DNA from: Lachnospiraceae bacterium
Lineage (GTDB): Bacteria; Bacillota; Clostridia; Lachnospirales; Lachnospiraceae
Direction of reading: 5' to 3'
Assembly: GCA_017621075.1 (NCBI GenBank)
Contig: JAGATV010000041.1
Coordinates: 1 to 64,000 of the forward strand
Length of the DNA: 64,000 bases
The translations under genes and the position numbers were made by a program. The notes under the pieces are model-generated. The model worked only from the letters and a program-made list of their open reading frames with translations, was not told where the DNA came from and did not search any database. This document shows positions 9,078-17,605 of this stretch, in pieces; positions within the stretch are counted from its first letter, which is position 1, and each line of letters begins with the position of its first letter.

Positions 9078-9937
9078 GATCCCTTGCTCCCTATCTTCTC
9101 TCCCAATAAGACTTTCACTTCCGTACCTTCCCCGCATATCTGCAGGATATCTTCACAAAGCTCCACCCTGCCCTTTTGCACAAGCAGTACAATGGTGGAC
9201 CCGCCCAGTTCAAAATACCCCTTTTCCATACCCTTTGTGAACTGCCGGACCGGGTGGTTCACAATCTTTCCCACTAACAGGGCCCCCACCTCTATCTGTA
9301 CCATGGGGCCGAAATTTTTCGTCTGAAGCACATTGACCACACGGGAATTTTTCCGGTAGATCTTGTGGTCTTTGGAAACAGAGCTCACGGTGTGAAGCTT
9401 TCCTTTTATAGCATAACGCTTCACTACCCTTCCCTCGTCCACAAAGATATAGCGGTGGTAATCGTCCATGGTAAGACGGAATACCATACAGATACCGCCC
9501 TCATGATCCGCAAGGTGCACCCTGCCGCCTGTAAGCTCCTGCAGGGTATATTCCACGCCTTTTATCCGGACTCGGTTATCTTTCCCGATAGGATAGAGGG
9601 ACAGTTTGCTGTCCGCCGGAGCCACAAAGCTTTCATCCGCCATATCCACGACTCTTCTGTCCGGCTTGATCTTCCTGGTAAAAAAATCATTAAAACTTGT
9701 AAATTCCTGTTTTTCGTAATCCTCCAAAGGAATCCTGTACTGTTCCACAAAGGGTGCTATTTTCTTCCGGCTATAGGAACTGGCGTAATACCAGCCGCTC
9801 ATCCGGGAAAACACCGGGTGGATCACTGCCTTTAACAGCAGTCTCCCCGGCCAGTGATCGTATAAAATCTCCAAAAGCCCGCCTCCATACTGGGAAATGG
9901 GCTCATACTTCTGCAGTTTTCTGTTATATACCTCCAA
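9071..9937 (-). CDS. psd: phosphatidylserine decarboxylase proenzyme
   Basis: A pyruvoyl enzyme that turns phosphatidylserine into phosphatidylethanolamine at the membrane. The 288-residue product has the family length. DDYHRYIF, the conserved HTVSS region and the self-cleavage site LGGST (about residue 240), whose serine becomes the pyruvoyl group, are all present. AAGGAGAGG sits just before a TTG at 9937 that starts LEVYNRKLQKYEP, as clostridial homologues do; an ATG at 9955 lacks a site. It follows the PssA-like gene, its normal biosynthetic partner. In this operon the substrate may be an unusual serine lipid. Confidence 0.88.
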   Translation of the reverse strand: MEVYNRKLQKYEPISQYGGGLLEILYDHWPGRLLLKAVIHPVFSRMSGWYYASSYSRKKIAPFVEQYRIPLEDYEKQEFTSFNDFFTRKIKPDRRVVDMADESFVAPADSKLSLYPIGKDNRVRIKGVEYTLQELTGGRVHLADHEGGICMVFRLTMDDYHRYIFVDEGRVVKRYAIKGKLHTVSSVSKDHKIYRKNSRVVNVLQTKNFGPMVQIEVGALLVGKIVNHPVRQFTKGMEKGYFELGGSTIVLLVQKGRVELCEDILQICGEGTEVKVLLGEKIGSKGSC

Positions 9938-9954
9938 GGGCCCTCTCCTTTCCA

Positions 9955-10566
9955 TCAGGCTAACACCAAAAGGAACAGGGAAAGCATCCCTGCAGCCAAC
10001 AGGGCAAAGAACAGGCAGGCAGCTCCCTTGGGTTTGGGAACCCTGATATCCAGGATGTTTAACCCTGCCACTGCTGCCACCACCACGGAATACACCGTCA
10101 GAAAGACTCCTTTGGGCAGTGCCAGACTGAGCAGATAGACAACAGGCAGGATCAGCGCCGTATAGGTCACCGGAAGGCCTCTGTAATATTTCACCGGTTC
10201 CTCGCCGCCCTCACTGGTCACATTGAAAAATGCCAGCCTTGCAATGCCACAGATACAGAACACTGCCAGGATCAGGATATGATACCATCTGTTCATGCCG
10301 ATGCGGAGGCAGAGGCACACCGGAAGGGCCAGAAAGCTCATCACATCCACCAGGGAGTCCAGCTGAACTCCGAACAGCTTCTGGGCCTCATTTCTTTTGC
10401 ACTTCCTTGCCACGGCGCCGTCAAAGAGATCGCACACCCCTGCAGCCATCAGACAGGAAAACCCATAGACCACATTTCCCAAGACAGCCTGACAGATCCC
10501 CAATACCGAAAAAGCCATTCCTATGTACGTCAAAATCACTGATCTGTTCCATTCACCGATCCACAT
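9955..10566 (-). CDS. pssA: CDP-alcohol phosphatidyltransferase (PssA-like serine transferase)
   Basis: A 203-residue integral membrane enzyme that would transfer a CDP-activated lipid to serine. The CDP-alcohol motif is seen as DLFDGAVAR at about residues 46-54, then GVQLDSLVD at about 66-74. The gap between the arginine and the glycine is 11 residues, longer than the usual 8 or 9. The following MSFLALPVCL helix is typical of PssA. It precedes psd and lies downstream of a CarS-like cytidylyltransferase, giving a CDP-lipid to serine to ethanolamine order. Serine as acceptor is inferred from the neighbour. Confidence 0.85.
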   Translation of the reverse strand: MWIGEWNRSVILTYIGMAFSVLGICQAVLGNVVYGFSCLMAAGVCDLFDGAVARKCKRNEAQKLFGVQLDSLVDVMSFLALPVCLCLRIGMNRWYHILILAVFCICGIARLAFFNVTSEGGEEPVKYYRGLPVTYTALILPVVYLLSLALPKGVFLTVYSVVVAAVAGLNILDIRVPKPKGAACLFFALLAAGMLSLFLLVLA

Positions 10567-10570
10567 ATAC

Positions 10571-13096
10571 TCACTCTTTCTCTATCGTGATACAACCGGT
10601 CTCCCCATCAATGGTGATGGTCTGACCGTCCCGTATCTTCTTCATCACATCATGGCAGCTGACAATGGCAGGGATACCGTACTCCCTGGACACGATGGCC
10701 GCATGGCAGAGGATACCGCCGTATTCCGTAACAATGCCGGAAAGGATGGCAAACTTGGAGGTCCATCCCGTATCCGTGAACCTGGTTACCAGGATATCGT
10801 GTTCCTTTAGTCTCGCTATCTGACCAAAATCCTCGATCACTCTCGCAGTGCCTGTCACCCGGCCGCTGTTGGCTCCCAGTCCTTTGATCTGCCCTTCAGC
10901 CGGTGCCGGATCTTTCTTTTCTGCTTCTGCCGCCTCTGAAAAGACGCCGCCGATCTCATTTTCGCTCATATAGTTGGCATAAGCGTTGTAATACTCCCTG
11001 TTGCGCACCACCATGGTCCTAAGTTCCTCCACGGGCAGCTTCCCATCCAGATAATCCCACAGGGAGGACACTCTGGTAAACCAGATATCTTCCGGCTCAT
11101 CCAGCACTCCCTTTTGTACCATAAGCTCTGCCAGTTCCATGGTATACACCCGGATAAGATAATAGAACCTGGTGGAGATATCACGGTACTCCTCCCGCCA
11201 CCACAGCATCTTCCGCATATTCTCTATCTTAGCTTCGATCTTTCGGTATTTCCTCTTTCCCACCTTATCCTTGATCTGTTCCAGTATCTTCCGGTAACTC
11301 AACCGGCCCTTTTCCTTATCCGCCAGGGGACTGTATTCATCTCCCAGGGAAACCATATCACGGATGCCGGAAAGAAGGGGTGTCACATCCTCATAATAAC
11401 AGGGATAGGTCACATCCAGCTCCTTGTCGGAATGATAGCCGTAATCTGCTATGAGCTTTTTCACAAGGGGCATGGAATGCTCTTTGGTTTCCATGGCACC
11501 TTTCAGCTCCTCCACGCTCTTTTCCTGCCAGAAAGCAAGGCTTTCCTCATCCCCCCGTATCCTCCGGGAGATCTCCCACATATCATAGAAGGGGAGCAGA
11601 TGGGAAATATTGTCTATGGCGCCAAGCAGGGTCAGGTACTCGCTCTCCGATACATATTTCAACAGACTGTCCTTGTACAGGGACTGGTGGATGGTGTTGA
11701 TGAAGATCTGCCAGAAATAGGTAGCCTCGCTTTGCAGGTAGGTCCTGCGGGTCAGCTGATACCACTCCTTTTCAATATCCTCTATGGCATTGTCATCGTA
11801 TTTTTCTTTGTAACAATAATACTTCTTAAGCAGATCCTCTTTGTATTCCTGACAATGTTCCTTTCGCTCTTTCAGGATCTTCTTCTGGGCAAAAAACATC
11901 CGGGTGATGGCTGCCAGGGTGCCCGGGGTCAGCTTTGTTGTATGGCCGTCGCCCTCATAAGTGATCCTGACCCCATACTCGCTGTCAAATTCCCGCTCCT
12001 TGTAGCCGATGACCTTGCTTAGGGCCAGCTTCACCACCGACACATTCCAGTAGCACCTTCCGTAGAACATATCTCCCAGTTTCCTGTCCACTTCCTTTTC
12101 TGTGAGGATCTTGGAATCCAGCAGGAACTTCCGCAGCGTAAATTCCCAAATATATTCGTAAAGGCTCCACATATAGGGCGTGCAGACACCGGCAGACACT
12201 CCGCCGTCCTTAAAATCTGCCGTGGACCATATATCGTTGAGTCCTCCATAGCCTATCTTCGTGATCCTTCTTGCCTGTAAGAGGTACAGGGTCTCCTCCT
12301 CCACGGCGAACTCAATATCACAGGGATAACCGAACAAAAGCTGCACTTTCAGGAAGATCTCCCCAAACTGCGCAAGCTGCTCTTTCCTTAAGATGCTGTT
12401 GTCCTGATCAAAATGCCCCTTCTTTTCGTACCAATTATAGTAATACTGCTCCGGCGCGACTCTGCCGCTCACGATGTCCTCACCCAGTCCTCCGGCAACC
12501 TCTATGGACATCTCCTTGTCATTGCCGGTAACGGGATTTACTGTAAAACAGATTCCGCTGTACTTTGCCTGCACCATCTTTTGAACCACCACCGACATGG
12601 CCAGATCCTTAAAATCAATCCCGTTGTTGATCAGGTAATTCAGGCTGACTTCCGAGAACATGGACCTGTAACAGTCTATGACGGCGGTCTCGACGGCATC
12701 AAAGCCCTTTACATTTAAGTAAGTCTCATACTGCCCCGCAAAGGAATACTCATCCAGATCCTCCTTGGTGCCGCTGCTCCTGACCGCATAAGCTTCCCCT
12801 TCCTCCAAGGCTTCCCGCAGATGGTCCCTGGTGCTGTGACACAGGCGCTTTCCCTCAAAAAGAGCGGATATCCTTTTGCTGATAACACCCACATTTTCCC
12901 TGTCAAGGGAATCCAACAGAAGTTCCAGATCCTGACGGATTTTGTTTTCTTCCAAAAAACTTCCGTACTCTTCCACATCCAGGACCACACCGTCCGGCAC
13001 GGCAAAACCTGCCTGCTTCATAACACACAAAAACTTTCCCTTATTTCCAAGACTTTTCCCCTCACCTTTAAGGGGCTCTCCGATCCTCTGAAACAT
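10571..13096 (-). CDS. PEP-synthase-like phosphotransferase (ATP-grasp plus His domain), copy 1
   Basis: An 841-residue relative of PEP synthase and rifampin phosphotransferase. The ATP-grasp half shows YAVRSSGTKEDLDEYSFAGQ near residue 100 and YSGICFTVNPVTG near 180, ending with YLLQARRI. The C-terminal phosphohistidine domain has GGILCHAAIVSREYGIPAI with His798. The PEP-binding barrel is missing. It is about 90 residues longer than the second copy in the same operon and the two are clearly diverged, so they probably phosphorylate different substrates. AGAGGTAGGG precedes the ATG. An alcohol kinase role is inferred from architecture and context. Confidence 0.8.
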   Translation of the reverse strand: MFQRIGEPLKGEGKSLGNKGKFLCVMKQAGFAVPDGVVLDVEEYGSFLEENKIRQDLELLLDSLDRENVGVISKRISALFEGKRLCHSTRDHLREALEEGEAYAVRSSGTKEDLDEYSFAGQYETYLNVKGFDAVETAVIDCYRSMFSEVSLNYLINNGIDFKDLAMSVVVQKMVQAKYSGICFTVNPVTGNDKEMSIEVAGGLGEDIVSGRVAPEQYYYNWYEKKGHFDQDNSILRKEQLAQFGEIFLKVQLLFGYPCDIEFAVEEETLYLLQARRITKIGYGGLNDIWSTADFKDGGVSAGVCTPYMWSLYEYIWEFTLRKFLLDSKILTEKEVDRKLGDMFYGRCYWNVSVVKLALSKVIGYKEREFDSEYGVRITYEGDGHTTKLTPGTLAAITRMFFAQKKILKERKEHCQEYKEDLLKKYYCYKEKYDDNAIEDIEKEWYQLTRRTYLQSEATYFWQIFINTIHQSLYKDSLLKYVSESEYLTLLGAIDNISHLLPFYDMWEISRRIRGDEESLAFWQEKSVEELKGAMETKEHSMPLVKKLIADYGYHSDKELDVTYPCYYEDVTPLLSGIRDMVSLGDEYSPLADKEKGRLSYRKILEQIKDKVGKRKYRKIEAKIENMRKMLWWREEYRDISTRFYYLIRVYTMELAELMVQKGVLDEPEDIWFTRVSSLWDYLDGKLPVEELRTMVVRNREYYNAYANYMSENEIGGVFSEAAEAEKKDPAPAEGQIKGLGANSGRVTGTARVIEDFGQIARLKEHDILVTRFTDTGWTSKFAILSGIVTEYGGILCHAAIVSREYGIPAIVSCHDVMKKIRDGQTITIDGETGCITIEKE

Positions 13097-13108
13097 ACCC
13101 TACCTCTT

Positions 13109-13705
13109 CTAAAACATATTTTTTCGAAGCCTCATCACATACAACAGCATATTGATCACGATATGGGTCACTGCACCCACAACCACATAGAGGAAATAAA
13201 ATCCCACAGTGATGGGCGCATACAGGCAGACCACAAGGACACAGCCGAACACGGAATCCGCCTGGTCAAAGAACACAAAAAAAGCTTTCAGGCATCCGTT
13301 AATACTCTTGCCCGGCACAATCCCAAGCCGTCTTTTCACAAAGCTGTTTGGCAGTTCAAACAGTCCGTAGGCAAGTCCCAACAACAGTCCGATCACCAGA
13401 TTGTTCCCAAATGTATTCTCTGCCCCCTGATAAAACAGATTGTAAGCCTCGATCCCGGTGCCTCTGCACACCGCCCCCCAGAGCACCATACAGATCATAT
13501 TGAGCACAATATACCCAAGAAATCCCTTCCAGGTCTTATTGTCACCAAAGATCCTTCTGCCGTCCGCAAAATTTTTCCCTCCGTCCATGGGGATCTGCAG
13601 GCACTTCATTGCCTTCGACCTGCACCAGACAGAATTCAGGATACCTGCCAGGATAGGGCCAAGCAGAGTGATATACATGCCTGCCAATATCTTCCATACC
13701 TTCAT
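13109..13705 (-). CDS. CarS-like CDP-lipid synthase (CTP:lipid phosphate cytidylyltransferase)
   Basis: A 198-residue membrane protein resembling CDP-archaeol synthase (CarS, formerly DUF46). The hallmark segments are present: DGRRIFGDNKTWKGF near residue 50, ELPNSFVKRRLGI near 110, and FFDQADSVFG near 145. Related enzymes activate a lipid phosphate with CTP. It is the first gene of the eight-gene operon. The ATG at 13705 has GAGAAGGTGAAGG upstream; the ATG at 13735 has no site. This is likely an additional cytidylyltransferase besides CdsA, which is not in the window. The actual lipid is unknown. Confidence 0.75.
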   Translation of the reverse strand: MKVWKILAGMYITLLGPILAGILNSVWCRSKAMKCLQIPMDGGKNFADGRRIFGDNKTWKGFLGYIVLNMICMVLWGAVCRGTGIEAYNLFYQGAENTFGNNLVIGLLLGLAYGLFELPNSFVKRRLGIVPGKSINGCLKAFFVFFDQADSVFGCVLVVCLYAPITVGFYFLYVVVGAVTHIVINMLLYVMRLRKNMF

Positions 13706-13826
13706 GTCCTTCACCTTCTCAACATCTTTCTGCATAATTCACTATATTGTAGCATCATTTTAACATACCTTTCTGCTTTTGTGACATTTTTTTATACTTT
13801 CTTTACGCCTTTTTCAAGAACATCTA

Positions 13827-13835
13827 TGTTATACT
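13827..13835 (+). promoter_or_regulatory. extended -10 promoter of the DUF1538-PII pair
   Basis: TG-T-TATACT at 13827-13835 is a perfect extended -10 element; no good -35 is visible. Transcription would begin near 13842, only a few bases before the ATG at 13846. An AGGAGG site lies inside that first frame at 13858-13863, six bases before an in-frame TTG at 13870. The promoter position therefore supports TTG as the real start. Confidence 0.5.
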
Positions 13836-13869
13836 AAATAAAAGTATGCTTAGAAAGAGGAGGCGCCGA

Positions 13870-15411
13870 TTGCTGTCCATTCGTTCCAAGTTCAAAGAAA
13901 AATTCATAGAAACCCTGAAAGCAGTCATCCCCATATTGATGATCGTATTACTGTTGTGCTTTTCCATCGCACCCATCCCGCCCAGTATCCTGATGACCTT
14001 CCTCATGGGGGCTGTCCTGCTGATCGTGGGAATGCTGTTCTTCAATGTGGGTGTGGAACTGTCCATGACGCCCATCGGAGAACGCGTGGGTTCCATCATG
14101 ACCAGGTCCAAAAAGCTTCCCGTGATGATACTCATCAGCTTTATTATGGGATTTATCATCACCATATCGGAACCCGATCTGCAGGTGCTGGCCCAGCAGG
14201 TTCCCTCCATTCCCAATCTGACTCTGATCGTTGCAGTGGCTTTGGGGGTGGCATGTTTCTTGGTCATCGCCATCCTGCGTATGCTGTTTATGATCCCTCT
14301 TTCCTATCTGCTGGTGGCTTTTTATGCGGTCATTTTTGCACTGGCATTTTGGGTCCCCCGGGATTTCCTTGCCATTGCATTTGATTCCGGCGGCGTCACT
14401 ACCGGACCCATGACCGTTCCCTTCATCATGGCCTTCGGCGTAGGTATTGCCGCTATCCGAAGCGACAGACATGCGGCCGATGACAGTTTCGGTCTTGTCT
14501 CCCTCTGTTCCATCGGTCCGATCCTTGCCGTCCTGATCCTGGGCATGATCTATCATCCCGGTGCTGTGGAACAGGTGTCGGAATCCATTCCCATCGTAGA
14601 TAACACTATCGATCTTTGGAAGCTGTTTGCAGTAGAATTTCCTGTTTACATAAAAGAAATGGCGCTCTCCATCCTGCCCATCGTGGTTTTCTTCGGACTT
14701 TTCCAACTGGCCGTGCGGGATATCAGCAAAAGGGCTCTGATCAAGATCCTGATCGGTCTGCTCTATACTTATGTGGGCCTTGTGCTCTTCCTGACCGGTG
14801 TCAATGTGGGATTCATGCCGGCCGGCAATTACCTTGGCCAGACCATTGCAGGCCTTTCCTTTTCCTGGATCATCATTCCCATCGGCATGATCATCGGCTA
14901 TTTTATCGTATTGGCAGAACCGGCAGTATTCGTGCTCACCAAACAGGTGGAAGAAATGACCTCCGGCGCCATCTCCGCCAAAGCCATGGGAACCAGCTTA
15001 TCCATCGGTGTCTCCGTCTCCGTAGGGCTTGCCATGATCCGGGTACTTTCAGGGATATCCATTCTCTGGTTTCTGGTCCCGGGATACCTGATCGCTTTAT
15101 TGCTGACTTTCTTCGTCCCCAAAATATTTACGGCAATCGCATTTGACTCGGGCGGCGTGGCCTCCGGTCCTATGACCGCCACCTTCCTGTTACCCTTCGC
15201 CATGGGCGCCTGCGAGGCATTGGGCGGAAATATCATTACAGATGCTTTCGGGATCGTGGCCATGGTAGCCATGACCCCCCTGATCACCATCCAGGTGATG
15301 GGGCTGGTCTTCAAGCTGAAAGAACAAAGGCTCCACAAGGCCGTTGCAACAGAAAACGGTATCGCTCATACTCCGGATCTATATGACGATGCGGAAATCA
15401 TTGAACTGTAA
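13870..15411 (+). CDS. DUF1538 membrane protein with two repeat halves
   Basis: A roughly 513-residue polytopic membrane protein made of two related halves. Each has a glutamate-proline motif (SEPDLQVLAQQV; AEPAVFVLTKQV), a glycine-rich re-entrant-looking motif (FDSGGVTTGPMT near residue 180; FDSGGVASGPMT near 435) and an aspartate-phenylalanine-glycine motif (DDSFGLVSL; TDAFGIVAM). The inverted or tandem halves suggest a transporter or channel. The family has no assigned function that I know of. The PII-like gene 45 bases downstream suggests control by nucleotide or bicarbonate-type signalling. The TTG start is chosen because AGGAGG precedes it by six bases. Confidence 0.8.
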   Translation: MLSIRSKFKEKFIETLKAVIPILMIVLLLCFSIAPIPPSILMTFLMGAVLLIVGMLFFNVGVELSMTPIGERVGSIMTRSKKLPVMILISFIMGFIITISEPDLQVLAQQVPSIPNLTLIVAVALGVACFLVIAILRMLFMIPLSYLLVAFYAVIFALAFWVPRDFLAIAFDSGGVTTGPMTVPFIMAFGVGIAAIRSDRHAADDSFGLVSLCSIGPILAVLILGMIYHPGAVEQVSESIPIVDNTIDLWKLFAVEFPVYIKEMALSILPIVVFFGLFQLAVRDISKRALIKILIGLLYTYVGLVLFLTGVNVGFMPAGNYLGQTIAGLSFSWIIIPIGMIIGYFIVLAEPAVFVLTKQVEEMTSGAISAKAMGTSLSIGVSVSVGLAMIRVLSGISILWFLVPGYLIALLLTFFVPKIFTAIAFDSGGVASGPMTATFLLPFAMGACEALGGNIITDAFGIVAMVAMTPLITIQVMGLVFKLKEQRLHKAVATENGIAHTPDLYDDAEIIEL

Positions 15412-15456
15412 CAACCAAGATACGCAAAACCACTTTTGCAAGAAAATGAGGACATT

Positions 15457-16134
15457 ATGGGAACTCTATATTTGATGACAACCATCGTTGACAGAAAGAT
15501 AATCAATAAATACTTAGATCTGTTCCGGGACAACAACCTTCATGTAATGTTTCTGTCCCTGGGATACGGCACGGCGGCAAATGAGATTCTGGATTACCTG
15601 GGGTTAGAATCCCGGGAAAAGGCGGTAGTTCTCTCCGTCCTGGAAGAAACCGCCTGGACCGGCATCAAAAAGCAGTTGGAAAAGAAACTGAAGATTGATG
15701 CTCCCGGAGGCGGGATTTCCTTTATCATTCCGCTAAGCAGTATCGGCGGCAAAAAGACCCTGCAGTTTCTTCTGGAAAGTAAGGATTATAAAAAAGAGGA
15801 GGAATCAACTTTGAAAAATACAACGCATGAGCTGATCGTGGTGATCGCGGAACAGGGATATACAGAATTGATCATGAATGCCGCCAGAGAAGCCGGCGCT
15901 TATGGCGGAACCGTGATCCATGCCAAGGGAACCGGCATGGAAGCCGCAGAAAAATTCATGGGGGTATCCCTGGCTGCTGAAAAGGAGATTTTGATGATCG
16001 TCACAAAGACGGAGCAAAAGAACCATATCATGCAGGCGATCATGAAGAAAGCCGGTCTGGACAGCAAGGCAAAATCCATCGCCTTTTCCCTTCCGGTAAC
16101 TGCCACAGCCGGCCTTCGCCTGATCGAAGATTAA
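15457..16134 (+). CDS. tandem PII-like signalling protein
   Basis: A 225-residue soluble protein made of two PII-like ferredoxin folds. The second half is closest to PII: ELIVVIAEQGYTELIMNAAR at about residue 125, then GGTVIHAKGTG in the place of the T-loop. The first half (LYLMTTIVDRKIINKYLDLF, then LGYGTA) is a diverged copy. PII proteins bind ATP, ADP or 2-oxoglutarate and regulate membrane transporters by contact. GAGGAC precedes the ATG at 15457. The DUF1538 membrane protein just upstream is the obvious target. No uridylylation site can be asserted. Confidence 0.75.
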   Translation: MGTLYLMTTIVDRKIINKYLDLFRDNNLHVMFLSLGYGTAANEILDYLGLESREKAVVLSVLEETAWTGIKKQLEKKLKIDAPGGGISFIIPLSSIGGKKTLQFLLESKDYKKEEESTLKNTTHELIVVIAEQGYTELIMNAAREAGAYGGTVIHAKGTGMEAAEKFMGVSLAAEKEILMIVTKTEQKNHIMQAIMKKAGLDSKAKSIAFSLPVTATAGLRLIED

Positions 16135-16139
16135 AAACG

Positions 16140-16925
16140 CTACCCTTCCGTGTATCTGGTCAAAAACTGCCTGGTGCGTTCCTCCCTGGGATTGTCGATC
16201 ACATCCCTGGCCGCACCCTGCTCCACGATCACGCCACCGTCCATGAAGATGATCCGGTCTGCCACATCTCTGGCAAAAGCCATCTCATGGGTCACGATGA
16301 TCATGGTGGTCTTCTGTTCTGCCAGACCACGGATGACCTTTAAGACCTCACCGGTAAGCTCCGGGTCCAAAGCCGAGGTGGGTTCATCAAAACACAGGAT
16401 ATCCGGTTTCAGCGCCAAGGCCCTGGCAATGGCCACCCGCTGCTGCTGACCGCCGGATAACTGATGGGGATAATGCCCCGTCCGCTCGGACAATCCCATC
16501 TGTGAGAGCAAGTCTCTTCCGTGCTTCTCTATTTCTTCAAAGATCTCTTTCTTGCGCTGCTTGTAGTCCGGTCTCTCCTGGGCCAAAAGCTTCTCCGCCA
16601 AAGTTACATTTTCCAATGCGGTATACTGGGGAAACAGGTTGAAAGACTGAAACACCATGCCAAAATGAAGCCGTTTCTTCCTAAGGTCCTTCTCCCACTC
16701 TGATACAGATGCAGAGGCATCAAAAAGCTTCTCCCCCCGCACACTGATGGTGCCGCCATCCGGCATCTCCAGAAAGTTGAGGCACCGAAGCAAGGTGGTC
16801 TTGCCGGAACCGGAGGAACCGATAATGGCTAACGCACTGCCTTCTTCCAGGGAAAAGCTGACATCTTCCAGCACCTTGGTGCTGCCGAAATGCTTTTCAA
16901 TATTGTTTACTTCCAAAATTGCCAT
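16140..16925 (-). CDS. amino-acid ABC transporter ATP-binding protein
   Basis: The 261-residue ATPase of a polar amino-acid importer. The Walker A motif GSSGSGKT lies near residue 36, the signature LSGGQQQR near 160, the Walker B FDEPTSALDPE near 180, and the H-loop VTHEMAFA near 215. GGAG precedes the ATG. It ends five bases from the convergent PII-like gene, with no terminator visible between them. It is the last gene of a binding protein-permease-ATPase operon. The amino acid carried cannot be read from sequence. Confidence 0.93.
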   Translation of the reverse strand: MAILEVNNIEKHFGSTKVLEDVSFSLEEGSALAIIGSSGSGKTTLLRCLNFLEMPDGGTISVRGEKLFDASASVSEWEKDLRKKRLHFGMVFQSFNLFPQYTALENVTLAEKLLAQERPDYKQRKKEIFEEIEKHGRDLLSQMGLSERTGHYPHQLSGGQQQRVAIARALALKPDILCFDEPTSALDPELTGEVLKVIRGLAEQKTTMIIVTHEMAFARDVADRIIFMDGGVIVEQGAARDVIDNPREERTRQFLTRYTEG

Positions 16926-16937
16926 GTCAGCCTCTCC

Positions 16938-17594
16938 TTATTTGAAATAATCCAGCTTACGCTCAATGTAATTGAACAGCAAAGTCAGAATGCCCACAAA
17001 CAACAAATAGAACACACCCGTGTAGAACAAGGGCCAGGTAAGCCCGTCTGACTTCATAAAGGAATAGCCCGCAAAGGTCAGCTCATAAGCCGCAATGATA
17101 CGCGCCAGGGAGGTATCCTTTACCAGCGTGATGATCTCGTTTGACATGGGCGGCACCACCCTCTTTATCATCTGCAGCAAAGTGACCTTGAAAAAGATCT
17201 GGCTGCGGGTCATGCCAAGCACCTGTCCCGCTTCCCTTTGTCCCGCCGGTACGCTTTCGATACCGCCCCGGAAGATCACTGAAAAATAGCAGGCATAGTT
17301 AAAGGAAAACGCCACCACTGTGGCAGACAATCTTCCTGCCTCGCCGCCACTCCAGATATTCTGCCCAAGCCACAGGCCGGGTCCGTAAAAAATAATGATC
17401 AACTGCAGCATCAGCGGCGTACCGCGCACCACCCACACGATGATCTGCATCAAAAAGCGCAGCGGCTTCCACTTGCTCATAGATGCAAAGGCAAACAATA
17501 ACCCCAGCGGAAGTGCGAACACTAACGTCAGTATGAATATCTGGAATGTGGTTGCCAGACCGCTTAACAACGATTGTGTCACAGTCCAAAACAT
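16938..17594 (-). CDS. amino-acid ABC transporter permease
   Basis: A 218-residue HisM/GlnP-type inner-membrane permease with about five helices. The cytoplasmic EAA-type loop contacting the ATPase is seen as REAGQVLGMTRSQIFFKVTL near residue 130, and the family motif VVRGTPLMLQLIIIF near 60. The ATG at 17594 follows AAGGAG with the right spacing; the frame is open further upstream into the binding-protein gene, but that part has no site. It is transcribed between the binding protein and the ATPase. Confidence 0.92.
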   Translation of the reverse strand: MFWTVTQSLLSGLATTFQIFILTLVFALPLGLLFAFASMSKWKPLRFLMQIIVWVVRGTPLMLQLIIIFYGPGLWLGQNIWSGGEAGRLSATVVAFSFNYACYFSVIFRGGIESVPAGQREAGQVLGMTRSQIFFKVTLLQMIKRVVPPMSNEIITLVKDTSLARIIAAYELTFAGYSFMKSDGLTWPLFYTGVFYLLFVGILTLLFNYIERKLDYFK

Positions 17595-17605
17595 AAACTT
17601 TCTCC

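Noticed and set aside
3410-13705. A complete archaeal ether-lipid pathway acquired by transfer
   Set aside because: Homologues of four late steps are present, but the enzymes making glycerol-1-phosphate and geranylgeranylglyceryl phosphate are missing, and Psd and PssA look clostridial.
13824-14706. Antisense Asp/His/Gly-rich frames opposite the DUF1538 gene
   Set aside because: Their composition is what the reverse complement of hydrophobic codons gives; no start signals.
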